Positions 26,574 through 35,918 of a stretch of 64,000 bases of DNA are shown piece by piece. Under the pieces are notes generated by a model that was not told the DNA's origin, searched no databases, and saw only the letters and a program-made list of their open reading frames with translations. The stretch spans positions 92,733 through 156,732 of the forward strand of contig CANMSA010000016.1 of NCBI GenBank assembly GCA_947500385.1. The letters are read 5' to 3'. A program made the translations under genes and the position numbers. Numbering within the stretch: the stretch's first letter is position 1; every line of letters starts with the position of its first letter. The stretch is from an uncultured Flavobacteriaceae bacterium. GTDB lineage: Bacteria; Bacteroidota; Bacteroidia; Flavobacteriales; Flavobacteriaceae.

Positions 26574-26591
26574 ATAGACCGTACGGTCTAT
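26574..26591. promoter_or_regulatory. TetR operator before the efflux operon
   Basis: Perfect 18-bp palindrome ATAGACCGTACGGTCTAT, 16 bp before the TolC-like start codon. Both halves are identical to those of the site upstream of tetR, with only the centre differing. Confidence 0.75.
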
Positions 26592-26607
26592 ATGTTAAAT
26601 ATATAAT

Positions 26608-27957
26608 ATGAAAAGATACATCACACTATTCTATTTTCTATCCATTTGTACTATTGGATGGTCCCAAAGTGTTTTAGACACCTATATAACGCAGGGTCTC
26701 GAACAGAACCAACAGTTCATTCGCGAACAACTAAATGCCAAGGTTGCCATTGAAGATCTAAAGGAATCTAAAAGTCTTTTTTTTCCAGATATAAGTTTCA
26801 ATGCAAGTTATACCTTGTCTGAAGGTGGAAGGACCATCGGCTTTCCTGTGGGAGATCTATTAAATCCGGTTTACAAAACACTCAACGAACTTACGGCAAC
26901 CAATCAATTTCCTGAAAACATTGCAAACGTCGACGAAGCACTCCTCCCCAACAATTTTCATGATACAAAAATACGGGTCATACAGCCCCTTCTTAACACC
27001 GACATCTATTACGGCTACAAGGCGAAAAAAGCACAAGTTTCCTTGGTTGAAGAAAAAACCAAAGCGTTCGAGAATGCCCTCATTTTTAAAATAAAGGAGG
27101 CATATTACAGCTATTTAAAAATACTAGAACAGCAAAAAGTACTTGAAAACACCCGTGTGGTGGTCAAGGAACTCGTACGGGTAAATTCAAAGCTGGTAAA
27201 GTACGAAGTTGCCACCAAAGAGGTGTGGTACAATGCCAAAGCACAATTGTACACGATCGATGCATCGTTGGCAAGCGTCGAAAAAGGAGTGCATGCCGCA
27301 AAGAACTTTTTCAACTTCCTTTTGAATCGGGACCTAGAAGAAACCATAGAAGTCGATTTGGATATCAACCCGCAATTTTTCGACCAGAAATTAACGTCGC
27401 TACAGGAAACCGCAGTGGCGGCCCGTAGTGAAATTCGTCAGCTACGCAACGGAATAAAAGCCACTGATTTTGAACTAAAAAAGAACAAAGGGTATTTAAT
27501 TCCCGATATAGCAATTGCTGTAGAAATGGGGTACCAAGGCTTTGACTACTCCTTTGGTAATGAACAGGATTATTACTTGGCAAACTTTAGTCTTTCATGG
27601 CCCCTTTTCAAAGGTGGTGGGAACAAAGCGAAAACCAGGCGATCCGCCTATCAAAAGCAACAACTTAAAGCCGAGATGAATGACTTGGAAAACACTATAC
27701 GTCTTGAAGTTTCGAATGCCTATTACCGCTATTCAGAAACCATTCGCATTCATTCCGCCGCTACCGCCGTACTGAAAAACGAACAGGAAAACTTCAAGAT
27801 CATTAATGGAAAGTACCGACAAAGTCAGGCAATCCTGGTTGAATTCAACGAGGCCAGAAACAATTTGACAACCGCTGAATTAAACGAAGTAATCTCAAAA
27901 TACGACATCCTAATTGCTTACGCAGATTTGCAAAGAACCCTTCAAAAACAAGACTAA
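26608..27957 (+). CDS. TolC-like outer membrane efflux protein
   Basis: Outer-membrane channel of a tripartite pump, 449 aa, with a signal peptide (ending near GWSQS). Two homologous alpha-helical halves show long heptad-rich stretches such as KIKEAYYSYLKILEQQKVLENT and RLEVSNAYYRYSETI; the short beta strand VIQPL is also typical of the family. It is the first gene of the operon and is followed by the membrane fusion protein after a single base. Cargo of the pump is unknown. Confidence 0.92.
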   Translation: MKRYITLFYFLSICTIGWSQSVLDTYITQGLEQNQQFIREQLNAKVAIEDLKESKSLFFPDISFNASYTLSEGGRTIGFPVGDLLNPVYKTLNELTATNQFPENIANVDEALLPNNFHDTKIRVIQPLLNTDIYYGYKAKKAQVSLVEEKTKAFENALIFKIKEAYYSYLKILEQQKVLENTRVVVKELVRVNSKLVKYEVATKEVWYNAKAQLYTIDASLASVEKGVHAAKNFFNFLLNRDLEETIEVDLDINPQFFDQKLTSLQETAVAARSEIRQLRNGIKATDFELKKNKGYLIPDIAIAVEMGYQGFDYSFGNEQDYYLANFSLSWPLFKGGGNKAKTRRSAYQKQQLKAEMNDLENTIRLEVSNAYYRYSETIRIHSAATAVLKNEQENFKIINGKYRQSQAILVEFNEARNNLTTAELNEVISKYDILIAYADLQRTLQKQD

Positions 27958-27958
27958 A

Positions 27959-29005
27959 ATGAACCGAAACAAACTTCTTGTATCCGTAGCACTATTGCTC
28001 TTTTTATCCTGTAAAAAGGAGTATGGAGAGGCCCAACAAAAAAACAGCCCATATAGTGCAGTAAAGGCAACTGCCTTAAATACCCTATCGAACGTTACGC
28101 CGATCATCGCCTCCGGGAAATTGGCTTCAAAAAAAGAAATAGTATTGTCCTTTAAAATTGGCGGTATTGTGCGCTCTTTATCCTATGAAGAAGGCGACCA
28201 TGTAAAAAGTGGAAGTACCCTTGCGGCCTTGGACGTTGTAGAGATCGATGCGCAGGTAACCGCCGCCCAAAACAGTTATGACAAGGCCATGCGCGATTTA
28301 AATAGGGCCACGAATCTTTTCAAGGATACCGTCGCCACTTTAGAGCAAAAACAAAACGCGGAGACTGCCAAGGAAATCGCCGCTTCACAACTACAGATTG
28401 TTCATTTTAACAGAAGGTATGCCCAAATAAAGGCACCGCTTGCAGGAAAGATTCTAAAACGTTTTGTCGAAATCGGGGAGTTGGTTTCTCCGGGGCAGCC
28501 TATTTACAAATTTGGCGGTGCAGGTACCGGGAATTCACAAGTGGTGCGAATCGGCTTGTCTGATATTGATATTGTTAAACTGGCCATTGGAGATAAAGCA
28601 AAAGTCACTTTCGATGCCTTTAAGCACAACAACTACACCGCCATAGTAACTGAAATTGCGGAAGTGTCCGATCCAAAGACCGGAGTCTATACCGTTGAAC
28701 TATCCTTTATTGACTATCATCAAGAGCTTAAAAACGGCTTTATTGGCAAGATTAAGCTACTGCCCTCCAAAACACCAAAAACATATAAAATCCCCATGGA
28801 CGCATTGGTCGAAGGCAATGGAAAAACAGCGAAAATCTTTTATACCGGTGACCTTAAAACGGCTCAGGGAAAAACCGTACAAGTTGATCAAATACTAAAA
28901 GATCATTTTACGGTACCTATCGATCAAATCGATTCAGACCATCTTATTATTACTGCTGGTGCCCCTTATTTAAGAAATAACGATTCAATACGGATAACAC
29001 AATGA
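27959..29005 (+). CDS. RND efflux membrane fusion lipoprotein (HlyD/AcrA family)
   Basis: Periplasmic adaptor of 348 aa. Signal peptide with lipobox FLSC (Cys18) anchors it to the inner membrane. The lipoyl/biotinyl-like halves are visible at GGIVRSLSYEEGDHVKSGSTLAALD and IKAPLAGKILKRFVEIGELVSPGQPIY, joined by a helical hairpin (about 90-140), then beta-barrel and membrane-proximal domains. The ATG at 27959 lies 1 bp after the TolC stop; the open frame starting earlier has no signal peptide. It overlaps the pump gene by 4 bp. Confidence 0.92.
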   Translation: MNRNKLLVSVALLLFLSCKKEYGEAQQKNSPYSAVKATALNTLSNVTPIIASGKLASKKEIVLSFKIGGIVRSLSYEEGDHVKSGSTLAALDVVEIDAQVTAAQNSYDKAMRDLNRATNLFKDTVATLEQKQNAETAKEIAASQLQIVHFNRRYAQIKAPLAGKILKRFVEIGELVSPGQPIYKFGGAGTGNSQVVRIGLSDIDIVKLAIGDKAKVTFDAFKHNNYTAIVTEIAEVSDPKTGVYTVELSFIDYHQELKNGFIGKIKLLPSKTPKTYKIPMDALVEGNGKTAKIFYTGDLKTAQGKTVQVDQILKDHFTVPIDQIDSDHLIITAGAPYLRNNDSIRITQ

Positions 29006-32000
29006 AACTACCTGAATTAGCCATAAAGAACCATCAATTTGTACTGATTGCGGTATTGCTCACAGTATTGATCGGTATACGGGCATTTACCACGATGCCG
29101 CGTTCTGAAGACCCTTTCCTAAACCTTCCAAACTTTACGATTGTAGTGGTATATCCCGGTGCGAGCCCTGGTGATATGGAAGACCTTATTGTAGATCCCA
29201 TTGAGGAGGTGGTAGACGAAATAGATAACATAGCGGAAATTCGGACCGAAATCTCCAGTGGTCTAGCCGTATTGAAGGTAGAAGGGGAATACGGGGTAGA
29301 CTATGATGCCATACATGATGATATTTTACAAGAAATAGCCGCCATACGCAGTGAATTGCCCGCTGGAATAATTGAGTTAGACGTTACTCAATTCAAACCT
29401 GAAGATCAAGTGGTTGTGCAGCAATATGCGTTCGTTTCAGAAAGCCTGCCATATAGCCGTTTACAGGATTTTGCCGAAATGCTCGAAGATGAAATAGAAA
29501 AGGTCGCTTTCGTAAAAAAGGCCGAAATAGAGGCCATGCCAAAAGAAGAAGTAAGGGTGAGTCTCGATTTTCAAAAAATGGCACAGCTCGGCATCAACCT
29601 ACCACAAGTAATCGGAGTACTTCAAAAAAACAATGTAAATACTCCTGGAGGTAGCATAAAATCGGGTAGCTTGGCCTTCAATATCAAGACTTCGGGCGCG
29701 TATGAGAATCTGGATGCCATTCGGCAAACCGCCATCGCGGCAGAAGGCGACCAAATCGTTTATCTCAAAAACATCGCTACTGTCAACTACGCATATGAAG
29801 ATCTTCGATGGAAGGCGCGGTACAATGGGGAAAAGGCAATTTACCTGACCGTTACTCAAAAAAAAGGAGGGAACATCTTAAATTTTGCCAAGGACCTCCA
29901 AGAGGTAGTTGATCGTTTTCAAGCTACCTTACCGTCTAATTTGACATTGGAAACTTCTTTTGAGCAAGCTCCGGCCGTTCAAACAAGAATCAACGACTTT
30001 ATTTCCAATTTACTACAGGGAGTACTTTTGGTGGGAATCATTATTCTCTTGTTTCTGGGATGGCGACCGGCGCTGGTAGTCATGGTCGTGATCCCTTTAT
30101 CGATCTTAATTGCGATCATGTTGTTGGATTTCAATGGGTATGCCCTACAGCAAATTTCAATTGCGGCACTTGTAATCGCCCTGGGTTTATTGGTCGATAA
30201 CGGTATAGTGGTCATCGAAAACATTGTTCGGTTCAGGCGGGAGGGCCATTCCCTTTTACATGCCGCCGCAAAGGGCACGGGAGAAGTCGGTTATGCCATC
30301 GTAAGTTCGACCCTTACCACCGTCTTGGCTTTTGCTCCGTTGGCAATGCTACAGAGCGGACCGGGAAATTACCTCCGATCCCTGCCGTTAACGGTCATTT
30401 TTGTGTTATGTGCCTCCCTTTTACTGGCGCTCACTTTTACCCCTATATTGGCCAGCAGGGTGTTAAAAAAGGACAAGGTGTTAAAATCATCCAAGCTCAT
30501 CGACGCTTTTGAGCATTTTATTCAAAAAAAGTATGTTCCCCTACTGCGCTATTCGCTTAAAAAGGGATGGATTATCGTTGGTCTGGGCATACTGGTACTA
30601 GTAGGTTCCCTTGCACTGTTCCCAAGCATCGGGGTCAGTTTTTTTCCAACCGCGGACAAGCCTTTGTTGATCATCAATGTAGACCACCCCTATTCTAGCA
30701 ATATCGATCATACGGATCAGAGTATCCGTTTTATCGAAAGTGTGCTAGATACGACCGAGTATGTTAAAAATTATTCCGTCAACGCAGGCCATGGCAATCC
30801 GCAAGTGTACTACAACCGTGTTCCCGATGAATACAAAACATACAGTGGGGAGGTGCTTGTTAATTTTAATGATTGGGATCCTACCAGATTTTACCCCACA
30901 CTGCAACAACTTCGCAACGCTTTTGACCACTATCCTCATGGCCAAATATCGTTTCGAGAACTCAAAAATGGCGCCCCTTTCGAAGCTCCTATAGAAGTTT
31001 TGCTACTAGGGCAAGAAATTGATACGCTCAAAAAAATTGCCTTTGAAGTCGAAAAAATCATCTCCGATTCACCGGGAACTATTGATGTAAGGAACCCCTT
31101 GGCCGTAGCCAAGACCGATGTCAAAATAAGCATAAACCGCGACAAGGCCGCTCTATTCAATGTATCCCTATTGGACATTGATCAAACAGTTCGCGCCAGC
31201 TTGAATGGGCTTCAAATAGACAACGTCAATATTGATAGTGAAGATGAAAACTACCCTTTGGTCATTAGACTTCCGATAACGGAAAGAAATAGCCTTGAAG
31301 ATTTTGACAAAGTATACGTCACGAACACCCAAGGCCTCGACATTCCGTTAAAACAACTGGCGTCATTGGTATTTGAACAAGACTATGCAGAGATCAATCA
31401 CTTTAACACCCAACGAAATACGGCCGTTACCGCCAATGTCATAGACCCTGACAAGACCAAATTGTATACCGAGCAAATACTTCCCAAGTTAGACGCCTAC
31501 GATTGGCCAGAAGGGTATTCGTACTATATGGGCGGTGAGTACGAAACCCAAAACGAAAGCTTTGGCGATTTGGGAATTCTCCTGGGTACCGCTTTAATTT
31601 TAATATTCGCGGTGTTGGTCCTCCAATTTCGCAGTATCGGCCAACCCCTGATTATTTTTTCCGCCATACCCCTTGCCATCAGCGGGTCGTTCATTGCGCT
31701 TTTTCTTACGGGATGGTCTTTCTCCTTCTTTGCGTTTGTAGGCTTCATCAGTTTGATTGGAATCGTAGTGAACAACGCCATCATACTTGTTGATTATACC
31801 AACCAACTTATCCAAGAAGGCACGGAAAAGCTAAAAGCGATCGAGATGGCCGCAAGTCGCAGGTTTACCCCAATTGTTTTAACTTCTTTAACGACGATCT
31901 TAGGTCTTATGCCACTTACCTTGGCCGGAACCCAATTATGGTCTCCCCTGGGGTGGACCTTAATCGGTGGTATGCTGTCTAGTACGGTACTGGCCCTTTT

Positions 32001-32058
32001 GGTAGTTCCGGTATTGTACAAATGGTTTACCCTCCAAAAGAAAAAAGCTTCTGTCTAA
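29002..32058 (+). CDS. RND-family efflux pump (HAE1/hydrophobe type)
   Basis: Inner-membrane proton antiporter of 1018 aa with 12 predicted helices and two large periplasmic loops (about 40-335 and 560-865). The TM4 proton-relay motif reads GLLVDNGIVVIEN: the first Asp of the usual Asp-Asp pair is kept and the second is Asn. The C-terminal half has FVGFISLIGIVVNNAIILVDY. It overlaps the fusion-protein gene by ATGA and completes a TetR-controlled tripartite pump. Hydrophobic drugs, bile-like molecules or fatty acids are possible cargoes; metal export is less likely because the CzcA signature DFG-type TM4 motif is missing. Confidence 0.92.
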   Translation: MKLPELAIKNHQFVLIAVLLTVLIGIRAFTTMPRSEDPFLNLPNFTIVVVYPGASPGDMEDLIVDPIEEVVDEIDNIAEIRTEISSGLAVLKVEGEYGVDYDAIHDDILQEIAAIRSELPAGIIELDVTQFKPEDQVVVQQYAFVSESLPYSRLQDFAEMLEDEIEKVAFVKKAEIEAMPKEEVRVSLDFQKMAQLGINLPQVIGVLQKNNVNTPGGSIKSGSLAFNIKTSGAYENLDAIRQTAIAAEGDQIVYLKNIATVNYAYEDLRWKARYNGEKAIYLTVTQKKGGNILNFAKDLQEVVDRFQATLPSNLTLETSFEQAPAVQTRINDFISNLLQGVLLVGIIILLFLGWRPALVVMVVIPLSILIAIMLLDFNGYALQQISIAALVIALGLLVDNGIVVIENIVRFRREGHSLLHAAAKGTGEVGYAIVSSTLTTVLAFAPLAMLQSGPGNYLRSLPLTVIFVLCASLLLALTFTPILASRVLKKDKVLKSSKLIDAFEHFIQKKYVPLLRYSLKKGWIIVGLGILVLVGSLALFPSIGVSFFPTADKPLLIINVDHPYSSNIDHTDQSIRFIESVLDTTEYVKNYSVNAGHGNPQVYYNRVPDEYKTYSGEVLVNFNDWDPTRFYPTLQQLRNAFDHYPHGQISFRELKNGAPFEAPIEVLLLGQEIDTLKKIAFEVEKIISDSPGTIDVRNPLAVAKTDVKISINRDKAALFNVSLLDIDQTVRASLNGLQIDNVNIDSEDENYPLVIRLPITERNSLEDFDKVYVTNTQGLDIPLKQLASLVFEQDYAEINHFNTQRNTAVTANVIDPDKTKLYTEQILPKLDAYDWPEGYSYYMGGEYETQNESFGDLGILLGTALILIFAVLVLQFRSIGQPLIIFSAIPLAISGSFIALFLTGWSFSFFAFVGFISLIGIVVNNAIILVDYTNQLIQEGTEKLKAIEMAASRRFTPIVLTSLTTILGLMPLTLAGTQLWSPLGWTLIGGMLSSTVLALLVVPVLYKWFTLQKKKASV

Positions 32059-32088
32059 ACGAACCAAGGCAACGTACAATTTTACAAT

Positions 32089-32132
32089 ACATGGTAGTCT
32101 TCATTGAAAAATGAATCCCCTGGCTACCATGT
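32089..32132. terminator. nested hairpin between convergent genes
   Basis: ACATGGTAG (32089-32097) pairs with CTACCATGT (32124-32132), and inside it TTCATT pairs with AATGAA around a GAAA loop. It lies between the stop codons of the RND pump (plus) and the esterase (minus), so it could end both transcripts. T-runs are weak. Confidence 0.5.
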
Positions 32133-32200
32133 AGTTTGTATTATAAAACGGATCAATAAAAACCACCAAAACCTGCTTAAAATTGTTCTAGAAAAGAATC

Positions 32201-33538
32201 CTACTTACGCTGCGCCGCCATCCATTCCATTATCGTGACCGTTTTACCATTCATTTGCACCGGATTTCCATCGAAATCAAAATCGGCATGATTGGCATGG
32301 GAATAGATCCATGAGAAGTGCCCATTATATCGATACGCCGCTCCTCCAAAAAAACCGGTCAAATCTGTTGCATGATCGTAGTAAGAGAAATGAACGTTCG
32401 CCGCACCTGCCGCAATAAGCCGTTTGTAAAACGGAACCACCGTTTTTTCAGGAAGGGTTACGGTATCATCCTTACAATGTACAAACCAAATAGGAATATC
32501 TTTGATAGTGGCCATTTGAGTGTCACTAATATGTTCTGTGTGATAGGCCAATGCACTAATATAGGCTGCCGCAAAATAAGTGGGATGCGCCAACAGCAAC
32601 TTTAAACTCATATAACCGCCATTGGAACAACCGCCCACATAGATTCGGTTGGTATCTATTCCCGGATGATCCGCCACATACTTTTCAATGAGCCCCATTA
32701 GCGCCGCATTGTAAATATCATTGGTCTCGCCACGAGTATATTCCCCGCTGGCACTCTGCATCCAAAAGGTGGGTGTTTGGGGAACCAAAACATAAGCCTG
32801 CCCAAATAGTTGCTGAATCGTTCTAGAAGCATAATTGGTTGCCTTATTCGCGACCAAAGGAATACTGGTATCGGTGCCGCCTTCTCCCCCACCATGCAAC
32901 CAAATAATCAATGGTGAGGAGCCCAAGGTATCCTCCGGCCTGTAAGAGGCATAGGTAAGGTTGGTGCCATCTTCATGGGTATAGGTGCCCTTTAGGTCAA
33001 AAAGATCTACCAAGGGTTGGAACCGTTCTTTTTCGGTATTCCATATCCTGTCACTTGCCTTGTTTACAATGGTCAATTTATAGTCGATCCATTGATTGCC
33101 CCCCTGACCTTCTTTAAAGACATATTTTATCGGAGAACTTAATACCTCATCAGGGCCGACCAAAAGGGTTAATGTTAAATGGTTCCCCGATTCGAGCCGG
33201 ATTCCTTTTTCGTCGGAAACATATGCAAAGAGTACTTTGCGCTCCCCACGCTGCTCCCCTGGTTGCATCTCAACTCCTTCGGCGCTGCGTGCAACGGTCA
33301 CCTCAAAATCCGCGGCATTTACATTTGACACTGTCTCCCCCATATCCAAGATTACTTGATTCACGGAAGGCCCCCAATCATATCCTGTGATAATTAAGGA
33401 ATATGCCCCTGCTGGGACGGGAGCATCCTTCAGGAACGATTTTACTTTGTGATCATTGGCCACTAGCATAACGGGCATCAATAGCATCACTGTTCCTATG
33501 AATTTGAACAACTTGGTTTTCATTTGCTTCGTTTTCAA
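32201..33538 (-). CDS. secreted alpha/beta-hydrolase esterase (feruloyl/acetyl-xylan esterase-like)
   Basis: Predicted periplasmic or secreted esterase of 445 aa with a signal peptide (residues 1-27). The N-terminal beta-sandwich (about 35-160) is of unknown role. The hydrolase domain (about 190-445) has the oxyanion loop WLHGGGEGG, nucleophile Ser305 in GGCSNGGYMS, an Asp in HCKDDTVTLP, and a His near GHFSWIYSHAN. This pattern (PHB-depolymerase/prolyl-oligopeptidase-like) is common in carbohydrate esterases that remove acetyl or feruloyl groups. It follows the GH26 gene by 105 bp in the same direction and fits side-chain removal from xylan. A start at Met6 (33523) is equally likely. The real ester is unknown. 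Confidence 0.82.
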   Translation of the reverse strand: MKTKQMKTKLFKFIGTVMLLMPVMLVANDHKVKSFLKDAPVPAGAYSLIITGYDWGPSVNQVILDMGETVSNVNAADFEVTVARSAEGVEMQPGEQRGERKVLFAYVSDEKGIRLESGNHLTLTLLVGPDEVLSSPIKYVFKEGQGGNQWIDYKLTIVNKASDRIWNTEKERFQPLVDLFDLKGTYTHEDGTNLTYASYRPEDTLGSSPLIIWLHGGGEGGTDTSIPLVANKATNYASRTIQQLFGQAYVLVPQTPTFWMQSASGEYTRGETNDIYNAALMGLIEKYVADHPGIDTNRIYVGGCSNGGYMSLKLLLAHPTYFAAAYISALAYHTEHISDTQMATIKDIPIWFVHCKDDTVTLPEKTVVPFYKRLIAAGAANVHFSYYDHATDLTGFFGGAAYRYNGHFSWIYSHANHADFDFDGNPVQMNGKTVTIMEWMAAQRK

Positions 33539-33643
33539 TTTGTCTAGGGTAAGATACGAATTGATAGCAGAAAACCATCACTGCATTGGTACCTATCGTG
33601 CATGCAAGCGTGAGCGTTTCAAGCAACTGTCATTGCAATGAAA

Positions 33644-34873
33644 TCATTTCAATCCTAAAAATGCATTGAGGTCCGTACCCCCTGCCAACCAACCGGTACC
33701 ATTTATTTCCTCGACCCATTTACGCATCAAGGTTTTGTTGACCTCAACACGGGAATCACCCCAATATCCATTCTCGTAAGGGGCATTCCATAAGTCCTGT
33801 AAATCCCAGTTCGCATTAATATAACTTACCGCTCTTATAACATCATCATTTTTATGGATATAGTCGAAATAGGGGGCATACCATTCTTCCCAAATCAACT
33901 CGGCCGTTTTTACACGACCGCCCAAACCCGCTGCGCCATCCCAAATTGATCCGATATTGGCATTGGTCAAATCTGTATTGTGATAACCTTGGTTCGCCGA
34001 TTCGGCAATCATGACCGGTTTTTCCTTTGAACGTGCCAAAGCCAACATCTCATCTAGCAGAAACTGCTGAGTAGAAATGGTATTGGTCGTTGCAGTAGCA
34101 CGTTCGTCCAACCTTAAAAACCAGGAAACACCAAACCAATCTACGTAGTCGTCTCCGGGGTAATACTTCAACAAATCCTCACGGCCACCGTCTAAAAGGT
34201 CATCTACCGGAGAGGTAGACGATTGCCATACATATGCCACATTGGTGACCCCTTCCCCGCGCAGTACCTCCACAATTTTACGAAAGGCTTTTTGGTAGCG
34301 CTCTCCTTCGTATCGATTCCAGTTACCATCGAACTCATAACCGATTCTTAGGTAAAAAGCAGTTTCTTTAAGTGCATTAAAATAGGCACCCAATTGTTTG
34401 ATATGATCATCTAGATTGCCTTCCGCTATGTTCTGGGTCTGGCCAACAAGATATAGTCCTATTTGAACGGCGGAGTTCGGATATTCCGTAGCGGCTTTAT
34501 AGGCATTCAAAGGCCCTGCTCCCCACTCTATCTCCTCTTCGTAGGCAGTATTGTCGGGTTTCCATCCCAGCGCCCCGTAATTACCCGATCGTACTCCCGA
34601 TAAATTAACATAAGTAGTAATTCCCGAAGGAACGGGGCATTCTGTACAATTGGCTACATAGCCACGTACCGATCGTAAATCTTGTCCTATGAACAACAGT
34701 TGTTTCTCATTGGAAGGCACCAAATACCCATCAGAAATAGACTTATCGCTTGTTTCCGGTTCTTCGGTAATCTGTTCCGCTGTGATAGGCTCTTGAGAAG
34801 AGACCGACCCAGAGCTACAGGAGACAATCAAAACGAAGGCCATTGCCATACCGTAAAAGGGATTTTTTTCCAT
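33644..34873 (-). CDS. GH26 endo-glycanase lipoprotein (beta-1,3-xylanase or mannanase type)
   Basis: Endo-acting glycosidase of 409 aa. Lipobox LIVSC with Cys19 gives a lipoprotein. The GH26 barrel (about 55-400) shows the acid/base Glu180 in LRIGYEFDGNWN and the nucleophile Glu291 in IAESANQG, about 111 residues apart, normal for clan GH-A. GH26 includes beta-mannanases, beta-1,3-xylanases and mixed-linkage glucanases. The usual mannanase HExxGxW reads YEFDGNW here, a variation that I cannot interpret. With two GH10 xylanases and a GH43 nearby, beta-1,3-xylanase or mixed-linkage-xylan activity is plausible. It lies 13 bp after the carbohydrate-binding protein gene. Confidence 0.85.
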   Translation of the reverse strand: MEKNPFYGMAMAFVLIVSCSSGSVSSQEPITAEQITEEPETSDKSISDGYLVPSNEKQLLFIGQDLRSVRGYVANCTECPVPSGITTYVNLSGVRSGNYGALGWKPDNTAYEEEIEWGAGPLNAYKAATEYPNSAVQIGLYLVGQTQNIAEGNLDDHIKQLGAYFNALKETAFYLRIGYEFDGNWNRYEGERYQKAFRKIVEVLRGEGVTNVAYVWQSSTSPVDDLLDGGREDLLKYYPGDDYVDWFGVSWFLRLDERATATTNTISTQQFLLDEMLALARSKEKPVMIAESANQGYHNTDLTNANIGSIWDGAAGLGGRVKTAELIWEEWYAPYFDYIHKNDDVIRAVSYINANWDLQDLWNAPYENGYWGDSRVEVNKTLMRKWVEEINGTGWLAGGTDLNAFLGLK

Positions 34874-34886
34874 TGGTATCCTATTT

Positions 34887-35552
34887 TTATTTATTTGGAT
34901 CGAAATCCGAATCGTTTGTCATAATCCATGTATCCATCTCAAAACCGTCTTCGCGCATCGAAAATGAGATGGTATGCACTCCCGGGGTGGTAATCTCCAA
35001 ATGAATAGTCTTTGGAATACCACAATGATTGTCGGGGTCTCGTTGGGCAGAAGACCATGTCCATTCATCCTTGCCTTTACACCATTGCATTCGGGCAGCT
35101 GTAGCGGGCCAATCACCATCTAACCCAACATGTACCCCATTGTCTTCCGAGCCAGTAGAAAATGCGCTTGCCCAAACATAATAGGTACCTGTTGTTCGAA
35201 AGTCAACCTGATATGAAACAATGGCACCCACTCCAGGTTCCGGAAAAAAATTGACCCCTTGAATCAATGGATCATCGTGTGTGACCCTGGTATCGGGCAA
35301 TGCTTCAATGTAGGCACCTTTACTGGCCGATGCATGTCTATTGGTCATGGTGGTCCCGTCAAAAGATAGACTATCAGATTTCGTTCGGATGTACCAATCG
35401 CGTGCCGTGCCGTTCGCCGTTTTTGTATGGAACTTCTCTGCCTCCACCCGTACGATCCCGTTTTGTTCGGCAAAGGGTGGGGTCTTTTGAAGCTTGGTAT
35501 CGGAATGAAAAGAGCACATTAAAAATAGACTTCCTGCCAACAGTTGTTTCAT
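34887..35552 (-). CDS. secreted carbohydrate-binding-like protein (GH115 C-terminal/malectin-like fold)
   Basis: Protein of 221 aa from MKQLLAGSLF, with a signal peptide; the Cys in FLMCSFHSD may be a lipid anchor but the match is weak. The body is a beta-sandwich with VRVEAEKF near its start, ATGTYYVWASAF-like aromatic strands and a HTISFSMREDGFEMDTWIM end. This is the layout of domains found at the C-terminus of GH115 and in galactose-binding-like modules. No catalytic residues are evident, so I read it as a free sugar-binding module. It is the first gene of a three-gene operon with GH26 and the esterase. The start at 35552 is preferred to the one at 35594 because only it opens with a signal sequence. 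Confidence 0.7.
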   Translation of the reverse strand: MKQLLAGSLFLMCSFHSDTKLQKTPPFAEQNGIVRVEAEKFHTKTANGTARDWYIRTKSDSLSFDGTTMTNRHASASKGAYIEALPDTRVTHDDPLIQGVNFFPEPGVGAIVSYQVDFRTTGTYYVWASAFSTGSEDNGVHVGLDGDWPATAARMQWCKGKDEWTWSSAQRDPDNHCGIPKTIHLEITTPGVHTISFSMREDGFEMDTWIMTNDSDFDPNK

Positions 35553-35918
35553 ATATGGGGTAATTCTTGTATTGCTGTTCACCTTGCAAAACACTGCGTT
35601 GTAACCTGTATAATCCTTTGCTATAAGGCAATCAAAAAAAGAAAAGAATCATGATACTAACAAATATAGGGGCAAAATATTCCCAAAACCGCTATTTATA
35701 GAGGCTTCCATTGAAAATGCTGCAATATTAATAGTATTTGCTTCAGAATTAATATCGCTAGGAAAGAGCACCAAATACTTTTGTCGATGAACACTATATA
35801 GGAGTATGACCAGCAACGTTTCCTACCCTGTTCGCCATTAAAATCTAAAGGTATTCCAGCCAGCCATTCCAACCAAATTACGGCTAGGGGAACGCTCATT
35901 AAACCAAAATAAACTAAC
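35553..35918. promoter_or_regulatory. divergent intergenic region between the GH26 operon and the xylan SusC gene (366 bp)
   Basis: No gene is supported. A minus-strand -7 box TATATTTG (plus-strand CAAATATA at 35661-35668) should drive the leftward operon. The -33 candidate CAAA at 35684 is slightly too close. On the SusC side there is AT-rich sequence (AATATTAATAGTATTTGC, around 35725) but no box that fits well. I see no GntR-type palindrome, so this region is not part of the alginate regulon. Confidence 0.5.

Noticed and set aside
29002..32058. Heavy-metal (CzcA-type) assignment for the RND pump
   Set aside because: The TM4 motif and the TetR-controlled context fit hydrophobic-compound export; no metal-binding His/Met clusters are seen.
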